NCBI GenBank assembly: GCA_944321875.1
Contig: CALUMX010000007.1
Span: forward strand, 45,088 to 109,087
Direction of reading: 5' to 3'
DNA length: 64,000 bases
From: an uncultured Muribaculaceae bacterium
GTDB lineage: Bacteria > Bacteroidota > Bacteroidia > Bacteroidales > Muribaculaceae
Below, piece after piece: positions 8,861 through 17,446 of this stretch. Under the pieces are notes generated by a model. It had not been told where the DNA came from, ran no database searches, and worked only from the letters and a program-made list of their open reading frames with translations. The translations under genes and the position numbers were made by a program. Each line of letters begins with the position of its first letter. Position 1 is the first letter of the stretch.

Positions 8861-8898
8861 ATTTTCAAGATATTTGTTTAAATCAGTTATTCTATTAG

Positions 8899-8906
8899 CA
8901 AAGTTA
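8899..8906 (-). promoter_or_regulatory. -7 element for the two-lipoprotein operon
   Basis: On the minus strand TAACTTTG, a perfect TAnnTTTG match, 38 bp upstream of the chosen ATG at 8860. No clear -33 box at the usual distance. It supports the internal start over the longer frame. Confidence 0.5.
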
Positions 8907-8984
8907 AGAAAAAATTTCCATCCCGGCCATTTCAACCTTATCTAAATTCAAAATATTCATTGCCGATTTTTAATAGCATTTAAA

Positions 8985-9015
8985 TTTGTCAATCCTGCCC
9001 ATTGCATTATCTTTG
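8985..9015 (+). promoter_or_regulatory. Bacteroidetes-type promoter of the biotin operon
   Basis: TTTG at 8985-8988 and TATCTTTG at 9008-9015 are separated by 19 bp, an exact match to the Bacteroidetes housekeeping consensus. Transcription should begin near 9021, about 23 bases before the bioA ATG at 9044. This rules out the open frame starting at 9002, which lies above the transcript start. Confidence 0.85.
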
Positions 9016-9043
9016 CAGTTATTGTATTAAATATACGGATTAC

Positions 9044-10318
9044 ATGCTACACGATATTTTCGACAGGGAGCATCTTTGGCATCCCTACACATCAACAATA
9101 GACCCCCTTCCCTCCTACATGGTGGAAAGCGCATCAGGAGTACGCATCCGCCTGGAAGACGGGACAGAACTTATTGACGGCATGTCGTCATGGTGGGCGG
9201 CCGTCCACGGCTACAACCATCCTGTCATCAACGAGGCTGCCCGCCAGCAGCTCGACAGCATGTCGCACGTCATGTTCGGCGGCTTTACCCATCATCCGGC
9301 AGTCGAACTGGGCAAACTACTCCTGCAAGTACTTCCGCCCAACATGCACAACATCTTCTATGCCGACTCCGGTTCGGTAGCCGTAGAAGTGGCGATGAAA
9401 ATGGCCATCCAGGCAGCCATCTGCAAGTCGGGCGACACAAAGAAAACGAATTTCATCACCATACGTTCGGGCTACCACGGCGATACGTGGAACGCCATGT
9501 CGGTCTGCGACCCCGTTACCGGCATGCACAGCCTGTTCGGTCCGGCTTTGTCGGCCCGCTATTTCGCTCCGTCGCCTTCGTGCGGCTTCTACGACGAGTG
9601 GGACCCTCATTGCACGGATGAATTGGAAACACTCATCCGCGACCATGCCGACGAACTCGCCGGTATGATTCTCGAACCGGTCGTGCAAGGCGCCGGAGGC
9701 ATGAAGTTCTATCATCCCGAATACCTGAAAAAGGCCCGCGAACTTTGCGACCGCTACGGCCTCTACCTCGTATTTGACGAAATCGCCACAGGATTCGGCC
9801 GTACAGGCAAGCTCTTTGCATGGGAACACGCTGGCGTAATGCCCGACATCATGTGTATCGGCAAGGCGCTGACCGCCGGCTATATGACCATGAGCGCCGT
9901 AGCCACAACAAAGGACGTGGCCGACACCATTTCCCGAGGAGCGGCAGGAGTGCTGATGCACGGCCCTACATTCATGGGCAACCCGCTCGCCTGTGCCGTA
10001 GCCGTTGCCTCCATCCGTCTGCTCCTCGACAGCAACTGGAAAGCGAATGTCGACCGCATTGAGGCGATGATGAAACGCCTGATGCCGGCAGCCCGGTCGT
10101 TCCCGTGCGTTGCCGACGTACGTGTGCTCGGAGCTATCGGCGTGATTGAGACAAAAGAACCGGTCGACGTGGGTCGCTTCCAGAAGCGTTGCGTTGCCGA
10201 AGGCATCTGGGTACGCCCGTTCGGCACGCGCGTCTACATCATGCCACCGTTCATTATGAGCGACGAGGACTTGGAATTCCTCATCCGCAAACTTCTTTTG
10301 ATTGTAAGCGAACTATGA
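9044..10318 (+). CDS. bioA: Adenosylmethionine-8-amino-7-oxononanoate aminotransferase
   Basis: BioA transfers the amino group of S-adenosylmethionine to KAPA, giving DAPA, the third step of biotin ring assembly. The 424-residue class III aminotransferase shows the BioA signature near the N-terminus ([11 protein letters not shown], then [16 protein letters not shown]), PLP-site residues [11 protein letters not shown] and the Schiff-base lysine in [11 protein letters not shown] (about residue 273). I chose the ATG at 9044 because the promoter -7 box ends at 9015. It is first in a tight operon: its TGA overlaps the bioF ATG (ATGA). bioB is not in the window. Confidence 0.97.
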   Translation: MLHDIFDREHLWHPYTSTIDPLPSYMVESASGVRIRLEDGTELIDGMSSWWAAVHGYNHPVINEAARQQLDSMSHVMFGGFTHHPAVELGKLLLQVLPPNMHNIFYADSGSVAVEVAMKMAIQAAICKSGDTKKTNFITIRSGYHGDTWNAMSVCDPVTGMHSLFGPALSARYFAPSPSCGFYDEWDPHCTDELETLIRDHADELAGMILEPVVQGAGGMKFYHPEYLKKARELCDRYGLYLVFDEIATGFGRTGKLFAWEHAGVMPDIMCIGKALTAGYMTMSAVATTKDVADTISRGAAGVLMHGPTFMGNPLACAVAVASIRLLLDSNWKANVDRIEAMMKRLMPAARSFPCVADVRVLGAIGVIETKEPVDVGRFQKRCVAEGIWVRPFGTRVYIMPPFIMSDEDLEFLIRKLLLIVSEL

Positions 10319-11445
10319 TGCAGCATTTCGAAAATACACTGGATGAGATTGCCCGGGCCGGCAACCTGAGAAGCATTCCGACAACAGCCGGAGAAGCCGG
10401 TTACGTCGACCTGACTTCCAACGACTATATGGGTATCGCCGCCGACCGCCGGCTCTTTGACGAGTTTGTGGCCAACTGCGACTTCTCCAAGGTCTATCCG
10501 TCGGCCTCCGCCTCCCGTCTGCTGTCCCTGCATCAGGATGATTTTCTCGCATTGGAAAGCCTGCTGGCCTCGCTCTACGGCCGGGAAGCCCTGCTGTTCA
10601 ACAGCGGCTACCACGCCAACACGGGCATCGTCAGCGCCATCGCCGACAAGGATACGGTCATCATTGCCGACAAACTCGTGCATGCCAGCATCATCGACGG
10701 CATCATTCTCTCCCGTGCCCGCTTTGTGCGCTTCCGCCACAATGATTTCGACCAACTGGAGAAACTGCTGACTGAGCATTCCCGTCAGGCACAGCGCCTG
10801 CTGGTCATCGTTGAGTCCATCTACAGCATGGACGGCGACATTGCCGACCTGCCACGGCTCGTCGAACTGAAACGGAAATTTCCGCAGATGCTGCTCTACG
10901 TTGACGAGGCTCACGGCTTCGGAGTCAGAGGCCGACAGGGTCTCGGCGTAGCGGAAGAAACCGGTACGATTCCCGACATTGACATCCTCGTCGGAACACT
11001 CGGGAAAGCGGCTGCCTCGTCGGGCGCATTCGTCATTACCTCCGAAATCATTAAAAAATTCTTAATAAACAAGGCCCGCAGTTTTATTTTTTCGACTGCA
11101 CTATCGCCTTTTTCATGTTTATGGAGTAAATTTGTAATAGAAAAACTGGTGGGAATGCACGAAGAGCGGCGGCAACTGCTCGCCGTCAGCAATTTTCTCA
11201 ACGAAAATTTTGCCCGCTACAACGGCAACATTCGCAGCCACTCGCAGATAGTTCCGCTCATTGTGGGCAACAGCCGGAAGGCTGTTGAGCTGTCAGGCTT
11301 CCTTAAAGAACACCATATTCTCGCTTTGCCCATTCGGCGGCCGACTGTACCTCCGGGTACGGAACGGATTAGGTTCAGCATCTCGACACGCTTCACGATG
11401 GAGATGGCTGAGAAGCTGACTAACATAATAAACATGTATCTATGA
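10315..11445 (+). CDS. bioF: 8-amino-7-oxononanoate synthase
   Basis: BioF condenses pimeloyl-ACP (or -CoA) with alanine to KAPA. The 376-residue alpha-oxoamine synthase has SNDYMGIA near residue 25, the HASIIDG histidine region, [10 protein letters not shown] (about 195-205) that contacts PLP, and the PLP lysine in [11 protein letters not shown] (about 231). The ATG at 10315 overlaps the bioA stop (ATGA); a second ATG follows at once at 10318. A longer frame upstream runs inside bioA and is not credible. The downstream bioGC start overlaps the bioF stop in the same ATGA way, so the four bio genes are translationally coupled. Confidence 0.97.
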   Translation: MMQHFENTLDEIARAGNLRSIPTTAGEAGYVDLTSNDYMGIAADRRLFDEFVANCDFSKVYPSASASRLLSLHQDDFLALESLLASLYGREALLFNSGYHANTGIVSAIADKDTVIIADKLVHASIIDGIILSRARFVRFRHNDFDQLEKLLTEHSRQAQRLLVIVESIYSMDGDIADLPRLVELKRKFPQMLLYVDEAHGFGVRGRQGLGVAEETGTIPDIDILVGTLGKAAASSGAFVITSEIIKKFLINKARSFIFSTALSPFSCLWSKFVIEKLVGMHEERRQLLAVSNFLNENFARYNGNIRSHSQIVPLIVGNSRKAVELSGFLKEHHILALPIRRPTVPPGTERIRFSISTRFTMEMAEKLTNIINMYL

Positions 11446-12836
11446 AACATCAATTTCTCAAAAGAAACGGAGACAACACGCTACTGCTGCTATTTGCCGG
11501 CTGGGGAATGGACACGCGTCCGTTTGCCGGCCTTGCCGACCTGCCGTCGGACGTAGCGGTGGCCTACGACTACTCCGACCGCAATTTTGAGAATCTATCC
11601 ATAGAGGGCTACGACAATCTGCTGGTCATCGCCTGGTCGTTCGGCGTATTTGCCGCATCCCGCTGGATGCAGACTTCACAGGTGAAACCGGCCGTTGCCA
11701 TAGCCATCAACGGTACGCCGATGCCGGTCGACGACCGTAAAGGCATCCCTCACCGCATCTTCAACGCCACGCTCGACAACCTGTCTGAAAACTCGCTGTT
11801 GAAATTTTATGCCCGTATGTGCGGCTCCCGCCAGGCGTGCGACGCATTCCTGCAACAACGCCCGGAACGGTCTGTGGAGTCATTGCGCGAGGAACTGGAA
11901 GCCATCCGTGACGAGGCGGCTGCGACTCCAGCCCCGGAAAACGGATGGGACAAAGCCTATGTGGCTCTTAACGACCGCATCATTCCGCCCGACTGCCAGA
12001 AATGCTTCTGGAGCGAGGCTGACGTTCCGTTCCTGGAAATTGACGATGCCCACCTGCCGGCATTGTTCAACGACATCGTACGCACCTCCCTTGTCGACAA
12101 GGACCTGGTGAAGCAAAAGTTTGAGGCGGCATGGGACACTTACGACCGCTTCGCCCTGCCCCAACGCATCATTGCCGGCCGATTGCTTGAAAAATGGAAA
12201 GCGGCTGACTCGCGGAAAGGATGCTCCGTCTACGAAATCGGTTGTGGCACGGGACTGTTCACCAAACTCTACGTGCCCGAAATGCAACCGCAGGAGTTGT
12301 GCCTCAACGACATTTCACGGGTTCCGGAACAGGAGTTCGAACAATTGCACCTTCCCTACACGCTCTTTATCGCCGACGGTGAGTGCAACTACCCGGAGCG
12401 CACGTTTGACCGCATCGTATCGGCATCTGCCATGCAATGGTTTGAGAACATCCCCCGTTTTCTGACCTCTGCGGCAAGCCTGCTCAACCCTGACGGCCTG
12501 CTGGTGCTGTCGACCTTTGCAGCCGACAACCTCGTAGAACTGCACCAGGCATCCCCTTTCTCGCTCAACTATCTCTCGCCCGCGCGGTGGGGGGAAGCGC
12601 TTGATTCGGCAGGATTTACACCGCTGGAAATCAGCGACGAAAAAATTCAGATGACGTTTGACTCGCATCTCGACTTGCTTCGCAGCCTGAAGCAGACCGG
12701 CGTCAATGGCTTGCAGACTCCCCATCAGTCACCCGTAAAGATGGCCTCTACGCTCGCACGGACACTCCCGCGAACGGAAGAAGGAGCCTGCCAACTGACT
12801 TACAATCCTTTGTTTATTATAGCTAAGAAAAAATAA
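11442..12836 (+). CDS. bioGC: Fused pimeloyl-ACP methyl ester esterase BioG and malonyl-ACP O-methyltransferase BioC
   Basis: One 464-residue chain carries both enzymes that begin and end pimelate synthesis. The N-terminal part (1-215) is a BioG-type alpha/beta hydrolase: LLLLFAGWGMD at 14-24, nucleophile Ser66 in AWSFGV, Asp178 in LNDRIIPP and His204 in DDAHLP. The C-terminal part (220-464) is a BioC methyltransferase with SAM motif VYEIGCGTGLFT at 263-274 and SASAMQWF further on. BioC methylates malonyl-ACP to open the route; BioG removes the methyl group from pimeloyl-ACP before BioF acts. Such a fusion is known in Bacteroidetes. It starts inside the bioF stop and ends inside the bioD start. 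Confidence 0.92.
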   Translation: MKHQFLKRNGDNTLLLLFAGWGMDTRPFAGLADLPSDVAVAYDYSDRNFENLSIEGYDNLLVIAWSFGVFAASRWMQTSQVKPAVAIAINGTPMPVDDRKGIPHRIFNATLDNLSENSLLKFYARMCGSRQACDAFLQQRPERSVESLREELEAIRDEAAATPAPENGWDKAYVALNDRIIPPDCQKCFWSEADVPFLEIDDAHLPALFNDIVRTSLVDKDLVKQKFEAAWDTYDRFALPQRIIAGRLLEKWKAADSRKGCSVYEIGCGTGLFTKLYVPEMQPQELCLNDISRVPEQEFEQLHLPYTLFIADGECNYPERTFDRIVSASAMQWFENIPRFLTSAASLLNPDGLLVLSTFAADNLVELHQASPFSLNYLSPARWGEALDSAGFTPLEISDEKIQMTFDSHLDLLRSLKQTGVNGLQTPHQSPVKMASTLARTLPRTEEGACQLTYNPLFIIAKKK

Positions 12837-13483
12837 TGACTATGAGTAATATATTATTTATCAGCGGAATAGGCACCAACGTGGGCAAAAGCTATGCCAC
12901 CGGATGGCTTGCCAACTACCTTACAGACAAGGGGCATAAGGTAATGACTATCAAGATGATTCAAACCGGCGACGTCGGTTATTCGGAAGACATCGAGATA
13001 CACCGCCGGCTGATGAAGCTCCCTATTCTGCCCATTGACAAGGATTTCACGACAGCCCCGATTATCATGTCCTACCCGGCCTCTCCACACCTGGCCGCAA
13101 GAATCGACAAATGCGAAATCGACCTTTCGAAAATTGACCGTTCCGTCGAGAAACTCTCAGCCGACTACGACACGCTGCTGATGGAAGGTGCAGGCGGCCT
13201 GATGGTACCCATCACGGAAGACTATCTGACCATCGACTACATCGCCGAGCATAAGCTGCCGCTTGTGCTTGTCACCAACGGACAGCTGGGCTCCATCAAC
13301 CATACGCTTCTCTCGCTGGAAGCCATCAGCTCACGCGGAATAAGCCTGCCCTACGTAATCTACAATCCATTCTTCGACGAGGATAAAATCATTGCCGAGG
13401 AAAATATGAATTATTTCAGGCAGCTTATCGGAAAGAAATATCCGGACACCGAACTACTTATTATGAATGAAACAACCGTTTAA
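12836..13483 (+). CDS. bioD: ATP-dependent dethiobiotin synthetase
   Basis: BioD closes the ureido ring of dethiobiotin from DAPA, CO2 and ATP. The 215-residue product has the P-loop GIGTNVGKS at residues 11-19, the substrate-contact region KMIQTGD, and MEGAGGLMVPI near 115-125, all in BioD order. The ATG at 12836 overlaps the previous stop (TAATG); an ATG at 12842 (MSNILF) is a possible alternative. The next gene's ATG directly follows its TAA. BioB, needed for the last step, must be encoded elsewhere. Confidence 0.96.
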   Translation: MTMSNILFISGIGTNVGKSYATGWLANYLTDKGHKVMTIKMIQTGDVGYSEDIEIHRRLMKLPILPIDKDFTTAPIIMSYPASPHLAARIDKCEIDLSKIDRSVEKLSADYDTLLMEGAGGLMVPITEDYLTIDYIAEHKLPLVLVTNGQLGSINHTLLSLEAISSRGISLPYVIYNPFFDEDKIIAEENMNYFRQLIGKKYPDTELLIMNETTV

Positions 13484-14128
13484 ATGATTTCTCCCAGATT
13501 CACACTTGCCATAAACAAAGAAGAATTAGCCGAACTCGAACGCGTTGAGTTTCCGGGTGTCATCAGCGTGGTCAACACCAGCGCTGAGGCCCGAAAAGCC
13601 GTCAACATACTGAAAAAATATCCCATTCTCGGATTTGATACGGAATCACGCCCCACGTTCAAGAAAGGCGTGCCCATCCGCGTATCGCTGGTGCAGATTT
13701 CTGCCGACGACGTGTGCTTCCTTTTCCGCATCCGGAAGATTGGCGACCTGGAGCCGCTGCGCGAACTCATCGAAGACCCCAACATCCTGAAAATCGGACT
13801 GTCGCTCCACGATGATTTCAACAACCTCGGCCACAACTACACATTCGCACCGAAGGGATTCGTCGACCTCCAGAAGCTCGTCCCGTCCTACCAGTTTGCC
13901 AACACGAGCCTGCAGAAGATTTACGCCATCGTCTTCGGACAGCGCATCTCAAAGAGCCAGCAACTCTCCAACTGGGACGCTGAAGAGCTGTCGCCCGCCC
14001 AGCAGAGCTACGCCGCCATTGACGCGTGGGCATGCATCCGAATTTACAAGCAGCTGACATCGGGACAGTTCAACCCCAACGACTCAAAGTACAAACAATA
14101 TCCGATAGTAACAGAAAATGAAAATTAA
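13484..14128 (+). CDS. DEDD-family 3'-5' exonuclease (EXD2/RNase D-like)
   Basis: The 214-residue protein has the three exonuclease motifs: LGFDTESRPTFKKG near residue 45 (DxE of motif I), LKIGLSLHDDFNNLGH near 105-118 (motif II) and QQSYAAIDAWACIRIY near 170-185 (motif III, YxxxD). There is no HRDC domain, so it is a minimal RNase D or Werner-exonuclease-type enzyme acting on RNA or DNA 3' ends. Its ATG is the base after the bioD stop and its end overlaps the next gene by 11 bp, so it is transcribed with the biotin genes; no functional link to biotin is obvious. Confidence 0.9.
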   Translation: MISPRFTLAINKEELAELERVEFPGVISVVNTSAEARKAVNILKKYPILGFDTESRPTFKKGVPIRVSLVQISADDVCFLFRIRKIGDLEPLRELIEDPNILKIGLSLHDDFNNLGHNYTFAPKGFVDLQKLVPSYQFANTSLQKIYAIVFGQRISKSQQLSNWDAEELSPAQQSYAAIDAWACIRIYKQLTSGQFNPNDSKYKQYPIVTENEN

Positions 14129-14357
14129 GAAATCCACCTTTCTCCCGGCAGTGCTCTTCATCTACCTGCTGGTCATGGCCTACATCGGCCGGGGCATGTA
14201 TTTCCGCGGAGAATATTTCAACTACTTTGCCATTTTCGGCGTGTCGCTGTTGGTCATCATCCTGCTTCACTTCTCGCTCAAGAAAAAAGAACGGATGAAA
14301 GCCATGCGCGAAAAAGAAAAAGAAGACAGCAAAAACGGAGAAAAAGCACAATCCTAA
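14118..14357 (+). CDS. Small two-helix membrane protein
   Basis: I do not recognise this 79-residue protein. It has two hydrophobic segments, LPAVLFIYLLVMAYIG (about 9-24) and FNYFAIFGVSLLVIILLHF (about 34-52), and a strongly charged C-terminal tail rich in Lys and Glu (KKKERMKAMREKEKED). Both ends probably face the cytoplasm. It overlaps the exonuclease gene by 11 bp and is the last gene before a strong terminator, so it belongs to the bio transcript. Overlap, plausible start and membrane pattern support it as a real gene. Confidence 0.75.
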   Translation: MKIKKSTFLPAVLFIYLLVMAYIGRGMYFRGEYFNYFAIFGVSLLVIILLHFSLKKKERMKAMREKEKEDSKNGEKAQS

Positions 14358-14375
14358 AGGGTTGTGCTTTTTTTT
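14343..14375 (+). terminator. Terminator of the biotin operon
   Basis: A 12-bp stem (14343-14354 with 14359-14370, one wobble pair) closes a TAAA loop and runs straight into eight T residues (14368-14375). The hairpin starts inside the last codons of the small membrane protein gene, whose stop codon lies at 14355-14357 in the loop. Confidence 0.92.
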
Positions 14376-14449
14376 AAGAAGCTGTTTAAATTTTATTCGT
14401 AATAGATTTGAGAATTATTTTCCCATAAAATTTAAACAGCTTCTTAAAA
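14372..14449. repeat. Perfect 25-bp inverted repeat with 28-base spacer
   Basis: Bases 14372-14396 are the exact reverse complement of 14425-14449. The arms contain AAGAAGCTGTTTAAATTTTA. The spacer is AT-rich and holds no ORF. The element lies between the bio terminator, with which it shares a T-run, and the pgm promoter at 14456. It could be a second terminator, a small MITE-like or REP-like element, or a regulatory hairpin. Confidence 0.85.
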
Positions 14450-14455
14450 TTTTGT

Positions 14456-14486
14456 TTTGTTATATCTCTACAAATCATTATTTTTG
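14456..14486 (+). promoter_or_regulatory. Promoter of the phosphohexomutase gene
   Basis: TTTG at 14456-14459 and TATTTTTG at 14479-14486 are 19 bp apart, an exact consensus match. The ATG of the gene follows 35 bp later. The promoter starts seven bases after the 25-bp inverted repeat ends. Confidence 0.85.
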
Positions 14487-14521
14487 CCATCAGTATATTA
14501 TTAACAAACCTTACTATAGAT

Positions 14522-16267
14522 ATGGATAACGAACTTCTTAAACAAGTGACCGAAAAAGCGAACAAATGGCTCGGCACTGAGTACGACGAAGAAACACGTG
14601 CTGCAGTCAAGGCCATGCTCGAGAACGAAGACAAAACCGAGCTTATCGAATGCTTCTATAAAGATCTCGAATTCGGCACTGGCGGTCTGCGCGGTATTAT
14701 GGGCGCAGGCACAAACCGTATGAACATTTACACTGTTGGTGCTGCAACTCAAGGCTTGGCAAACTATCTGAAGGTTGCCTTTGCTGAACTTCCTGAAATC
14801 AAAGTTGTCGTAGGCCACGACGTGCGCAACAACAGCCGCAAGTTTGCGGAAATCGTAGCCAACATCTTCTCGGCCAACGGCATTAAGGTATATCTCTTCG
14901 ACTCTTGTCGTCCTACTCCGGAAATGTCATTCGCCATCCGTCACCTCGGTTGCCAGAGCGGTGTAATCATCACAGCTTCCCACAACCCGAAGGAATACAA
15001 CGGCTACAAGGCTTACTGGAACGACGGTGCGCAAATGATTGCTCCTCACGACGTCAACACTATCAAGTATGTGAACGAAGTGACAAGCGTCAGCGAAATC
15101 AAATTTGAGGGCGATCCTTCCAAGATTGAAATCATTGGTGAGAACATCGACTCAATCTATCTGGAGAAAATCAAGGGTCTTTCAATGAGCCCGGAAGCGA
15201 TTGCAAAGCACCACGACATGAAGATTGTCTACACTCCGATTCACGGTACTGGCGGCAAGCTCATCCCTCGTTCACTTCGCAACTTCGGCTTCACCAACAT
15301 CATCAACGTTCCGGAACAGGACATTGAGAGCGGTGATTTCCCGACGGTAGCTTCTCCAAACCCGGAAGAACCTTCTGCAATGGCTATGGGTATCGCCAAA
15401 GCAAAGGAAACAGGCGCTGAAATCGTTTTGGCTTCCGACCCTGACGCTGACCGCATCGGATTGGTTATCCGCGACAAGAAGGGCGAATATGTGCTCATCA
15501 ACGGTAACCAGATTGTTCTCATCTTCCTCAACTACCTCATGACCCGCAACGCCGAACTCGGCCGTCTGACAGGCAACGAGTATGTAGTGAAGACAATCGT
15601 AACAACTGAGACAATCAAGCGCATCGCTGAGGCTCAGCACATCAAGATGTACGACTGCTACACAGGCTTCAAATGGATTGCCAACGTAATGCGTGAGAAC
15701 GAAGGCAAGGCTCGCTACCTCGGTGGCGGTGAGGAAAGCTACGGCTTCCTTTGCCAGGACTTCGTCCGCGACAAGGACTCCGTTTCAGCCATCTCCATCA
15801 TGGCAGAAATCGCTGCTTGGGCTAAGGAAAAGGGTCTGACAATGATTGACATGCTTCAGGACATCTACTTGAAGTACGGTTTCTCTCGCGAAAAGGGCAT
15901 CTCCCTCGTACGCAAAGGCAAATCAGGTGCTGAGGAAATCATCGCCATCATGAAGCAATTCCGCGAGAATCCGCCGAAGCAACTTGCCGGTGCTGACGTA
16001 GTAACCGTAAAGGACTATCAGACACTCGTCAAGACAGACTGCACAACAGGTGCTACTGAGAAACTCGACATGCCGACAACATCCAACGTACTTCAATACT
16101 TCACCAACGACGGTACGAAGATTTCCATCCGTCCGTCAGGAACAGAACCTAAGATTAAGTTCTACATCGAGGTACGCGACAACATGGCAAACGCAGCCGA
16201 CTACGATGCAGCTATCGAGCGTGCCGACGCTAAAATCGCAACTATCTGCAAGGAACTGGGCATCTAA
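14522..16267 (+). CDS. Phosphoglucomutase/phosphomannomutase (alpha-D-phosphohexomutase)
   Basis: This 581-residue enzyme interconverts hexose 1- and 6-phosphates, feeding glycogen, sugar-nucleotide and envelope polysaccharide synthesis. The phosphoserine loop is ITASHNPKEYNGYK (Ser about residue 152), the metal loop ASDPDADRIGL (about 303-313), the sugar-specificity loop GGGEESYGF (about 402-410) and the phosphate-binding loop RPSGTEPKIKF near the C-terminus. All four are intact. The length matches the long PGM/PMM subgroup found in Bacteroidetes and Firmicutes. The gene is monocistronic with a consensus promoter and a strong terminator. Whether glucose or mannose is preferred cannot be told here, so no symbol is given. 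Confidence 0.95.
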   Translation: MDNELLKQVTEKANKWLGTEYDEETRAAVKAMLENEDKTELIECFYKDLEFGTGGLRGIMGAGTNRMNIYTVGAATQGLANYLKVAFAELPEIKVVVGHDVRNNSRKFAEIVANIFSANGIKVYLFDSCRPTPEMSFAIRHLGCQSGVIITASHNPKEYNGYKAYWNDGAQMIAPHDVNTIKYVNEVTSVSEIKFEGDPSKIEIIGENIDSIYLEKIKGLSMSPEAIAKHHDMKIVYTPIHGTGGKLIPRSLRNFGFTNIINVPEQDIESGDFPTVASPNPEEPSAMAMGIAKAKETGAEIVLASDPDADRIGLVIRDKKGEYVLINGNQIVLIFLNYLMTRNAELGRLTGNEYVVKTIVTTETIKRIAEAQHIKMYDCYTGFKWIANVMRENEGKARYLGGGEESYGFLCQDFVRDKDSVSAISIMAEIAAWAKEKGLTMIDMLQDIYLKYGFSREKGISLVRKGKSGAEEIIAIMKQFRENPPKQLAGADVVTVKDYQTLVKTDCTTGATEKLDMPTTSNVLQYFTNDGTKISIRPSGTEPKIKFYIEVRDNMANAADYDAAIERADAKIATICKELGI

Positions 16268-16292
16268 TCCCACTCCTCCCTGCATAACCGAC

Positions 16293-16330
16293 AACGGGGC
16301 CGCCTCCATCGAGGCAGCCCCGTTTCTTTT
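16293..16330 (+). terminator. Terminator after the phosphohexomutase gene, possibly bidirectional
   Basis: An AACGGGGC arm (16293-16300) pairs with GCCCCGTT (16317-16324); after one mismatch GCCTC pairs with GAGGC around a CATC loop. A TTTCTTTT stretch follows. It separates this gene from the convergent membrane-protein gene. Confidence 0.85.
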
Positions 16331-16356
16331 GGCTCGATTTAGACCAAACATATTTT

Positions 16357-17223
16357 CTATTCCGGCTGTTCGAGAGCCATAAGAATCTTCTTCCATCCCA
16401 AATATACCAACAGAATACCCGGAATATAAACATACGGATAAAGCATATCAATTACCGGTATCATATTGAAGAAGGAACCGACCATGAAAAGGATGACACT
16501 GACAGTCAACAGGCTAAAACCTGAACGCGCATTCTCGCCCAATGACTCGGATTTCTTCATATTATTGTATGCCATAATTTCCACGATAAAGACACCCATC
16601 CAAAACAGGCTTATTAAAATATCACCAGCCAGAGGAATCAAACCCACCGGCCAACTCAATACCACCACAATCATATTGATTATCATAGCAGTCTTCAAAA
16701 GGCCAAATCCTTTCTTCATCTTCTCATCCCAATCCAACTTGAGACACTTGAGAACACCAACCATAAAAAGAATTGCGCCCACAAGGGAAAGAATGGAAGT
16801 GGCAACCATGTCACCTACGGCATCATAAACCCTCAACAAACCGGCAAATAAAATCACGGCAAGGAACGGCGCTACCGGCTGACTCCATGTAATCTGCAAA
16901 CAATTCTTTCCAAGGAAGAATGCTACCAGGAAAAGAATTATCGCCAATATATTCAACCATCCTGGTATCATCGGCACAAAATCCAACAATGACAATAAAA
17001 CACCAACTCCCACAATAATTACATAATGGAGAGGCAATTCCTTTTCTGACATATAAAACACAATCAAAGCATGCACTACTCCCACAAGTCCCGCAATCTC
17101 ACAAATTGCTGCTGGAATATTAAACGTCGGGAACAATGAAAAACTCGGTATTAACGCAAGCACAAGCAACAGCAATGAAAATTGCATTTGCAAAAACAAT
17201 TGTTTTTTCTTTGTAAGTTCCAT
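16357..17223 (-). CDS. Multi-pass membrane protein of unknown function
   Basis: I do not recognise this 288-residue protein. It has about eight hydrophobic segments spread over its whole length, for example FSLLLLVLALIPSFSLF (about 15-31), HYVIIVGVGVLLSLLDFV (66-83), ILAIILFLVAFFLG (91-104) and PYVYIPGILLVYLGW (264-278). Charged loops are short; the longest is KCLKLDWDEKMKKGFGLLK (about 163-181). No catalytic motif is visible. It is transcribed alone from a consensus promoter and points towards the pgm terminator. Confidence 0.8.
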   Translation of the reverse strand: MELTKKKQLFLQMQFSLLLLVLALIPSFSLFPTFNIPAAICEIAGLVGVVHALIVFYMSEKELPLHYVIIVGVGVLLSLLDFVPMIPGWLNILAIILFLVAFFLGKNCLQITWSQPVAPFLAVILFAGLLRVYDAVGDMVATSILSLVGAILFMVGVLKCLKLDWDEKMKKGFGLLKTAMIINMIVVVLSWPVGLIPLAGDILISLFWMGVFIVEIMAYNNMKKSESLGENARSGFSLLTVSVILFMVGSFFNMIPVIDMLYPYVYIPGILLVYLGWKKILMALEQPE

Positions 17224-17300
17224 AGATACAATATATTAAAGGTTTAACATAATAGTTTCACATGATTGGATTCGCATTTCACAAAAGTTTCCCTCATTTT

Positions 17301-17332
17301 CAAAGATACACATATTTTCCAAAATTCACAAA
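17301..17332 (-). promoter_or_regulatory. Promoter of the multi-pass membrane protein gene
   Basis: On the minus strand TTTG (complement of 17329-17332) and TATCTTTG (complement of 17301-17308) are 20 bp apart, an exact consensus match. The leader to the ATG at 17223 is about 70 bases. Confidence 0.8.
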
Positions 17333-17371
17333 TATTAATAGAATAAACATTAATCATGCATTCATATTTTA

Positions 17372-17408
17372 ACACAAAAGCGCCTGTACCGTCTGGTACA
17401 GGCGCTTT
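17372..17408 (-). terminator. Terminator of the 1815-residue surface protein gene
   Basis: A perfect 14-bp stem (17377-17390 with 17395-17408) with a 4-base loop is followed on the minus strand by TTTTGTGTT. It lies 38 bp after the stop codon at 17447. Confidence 0.92.
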
Positions 17409-17446
17409 ATTTATAGCCTCAAAAGGCTTTATATTGGTGCCCTGTC

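Noticed and set aside
9002..9043. Upstream ATG extending bioA by 14 codons
   Set aside because: These codons overlap the consensus promoter; the transcript should begin near 9021.
8985..9043. A BirA-type biotin operator upstream of bioA
   Set aside because: TTGTCAATCC looks like one half-site, but there is no inverted partner at the right distance.
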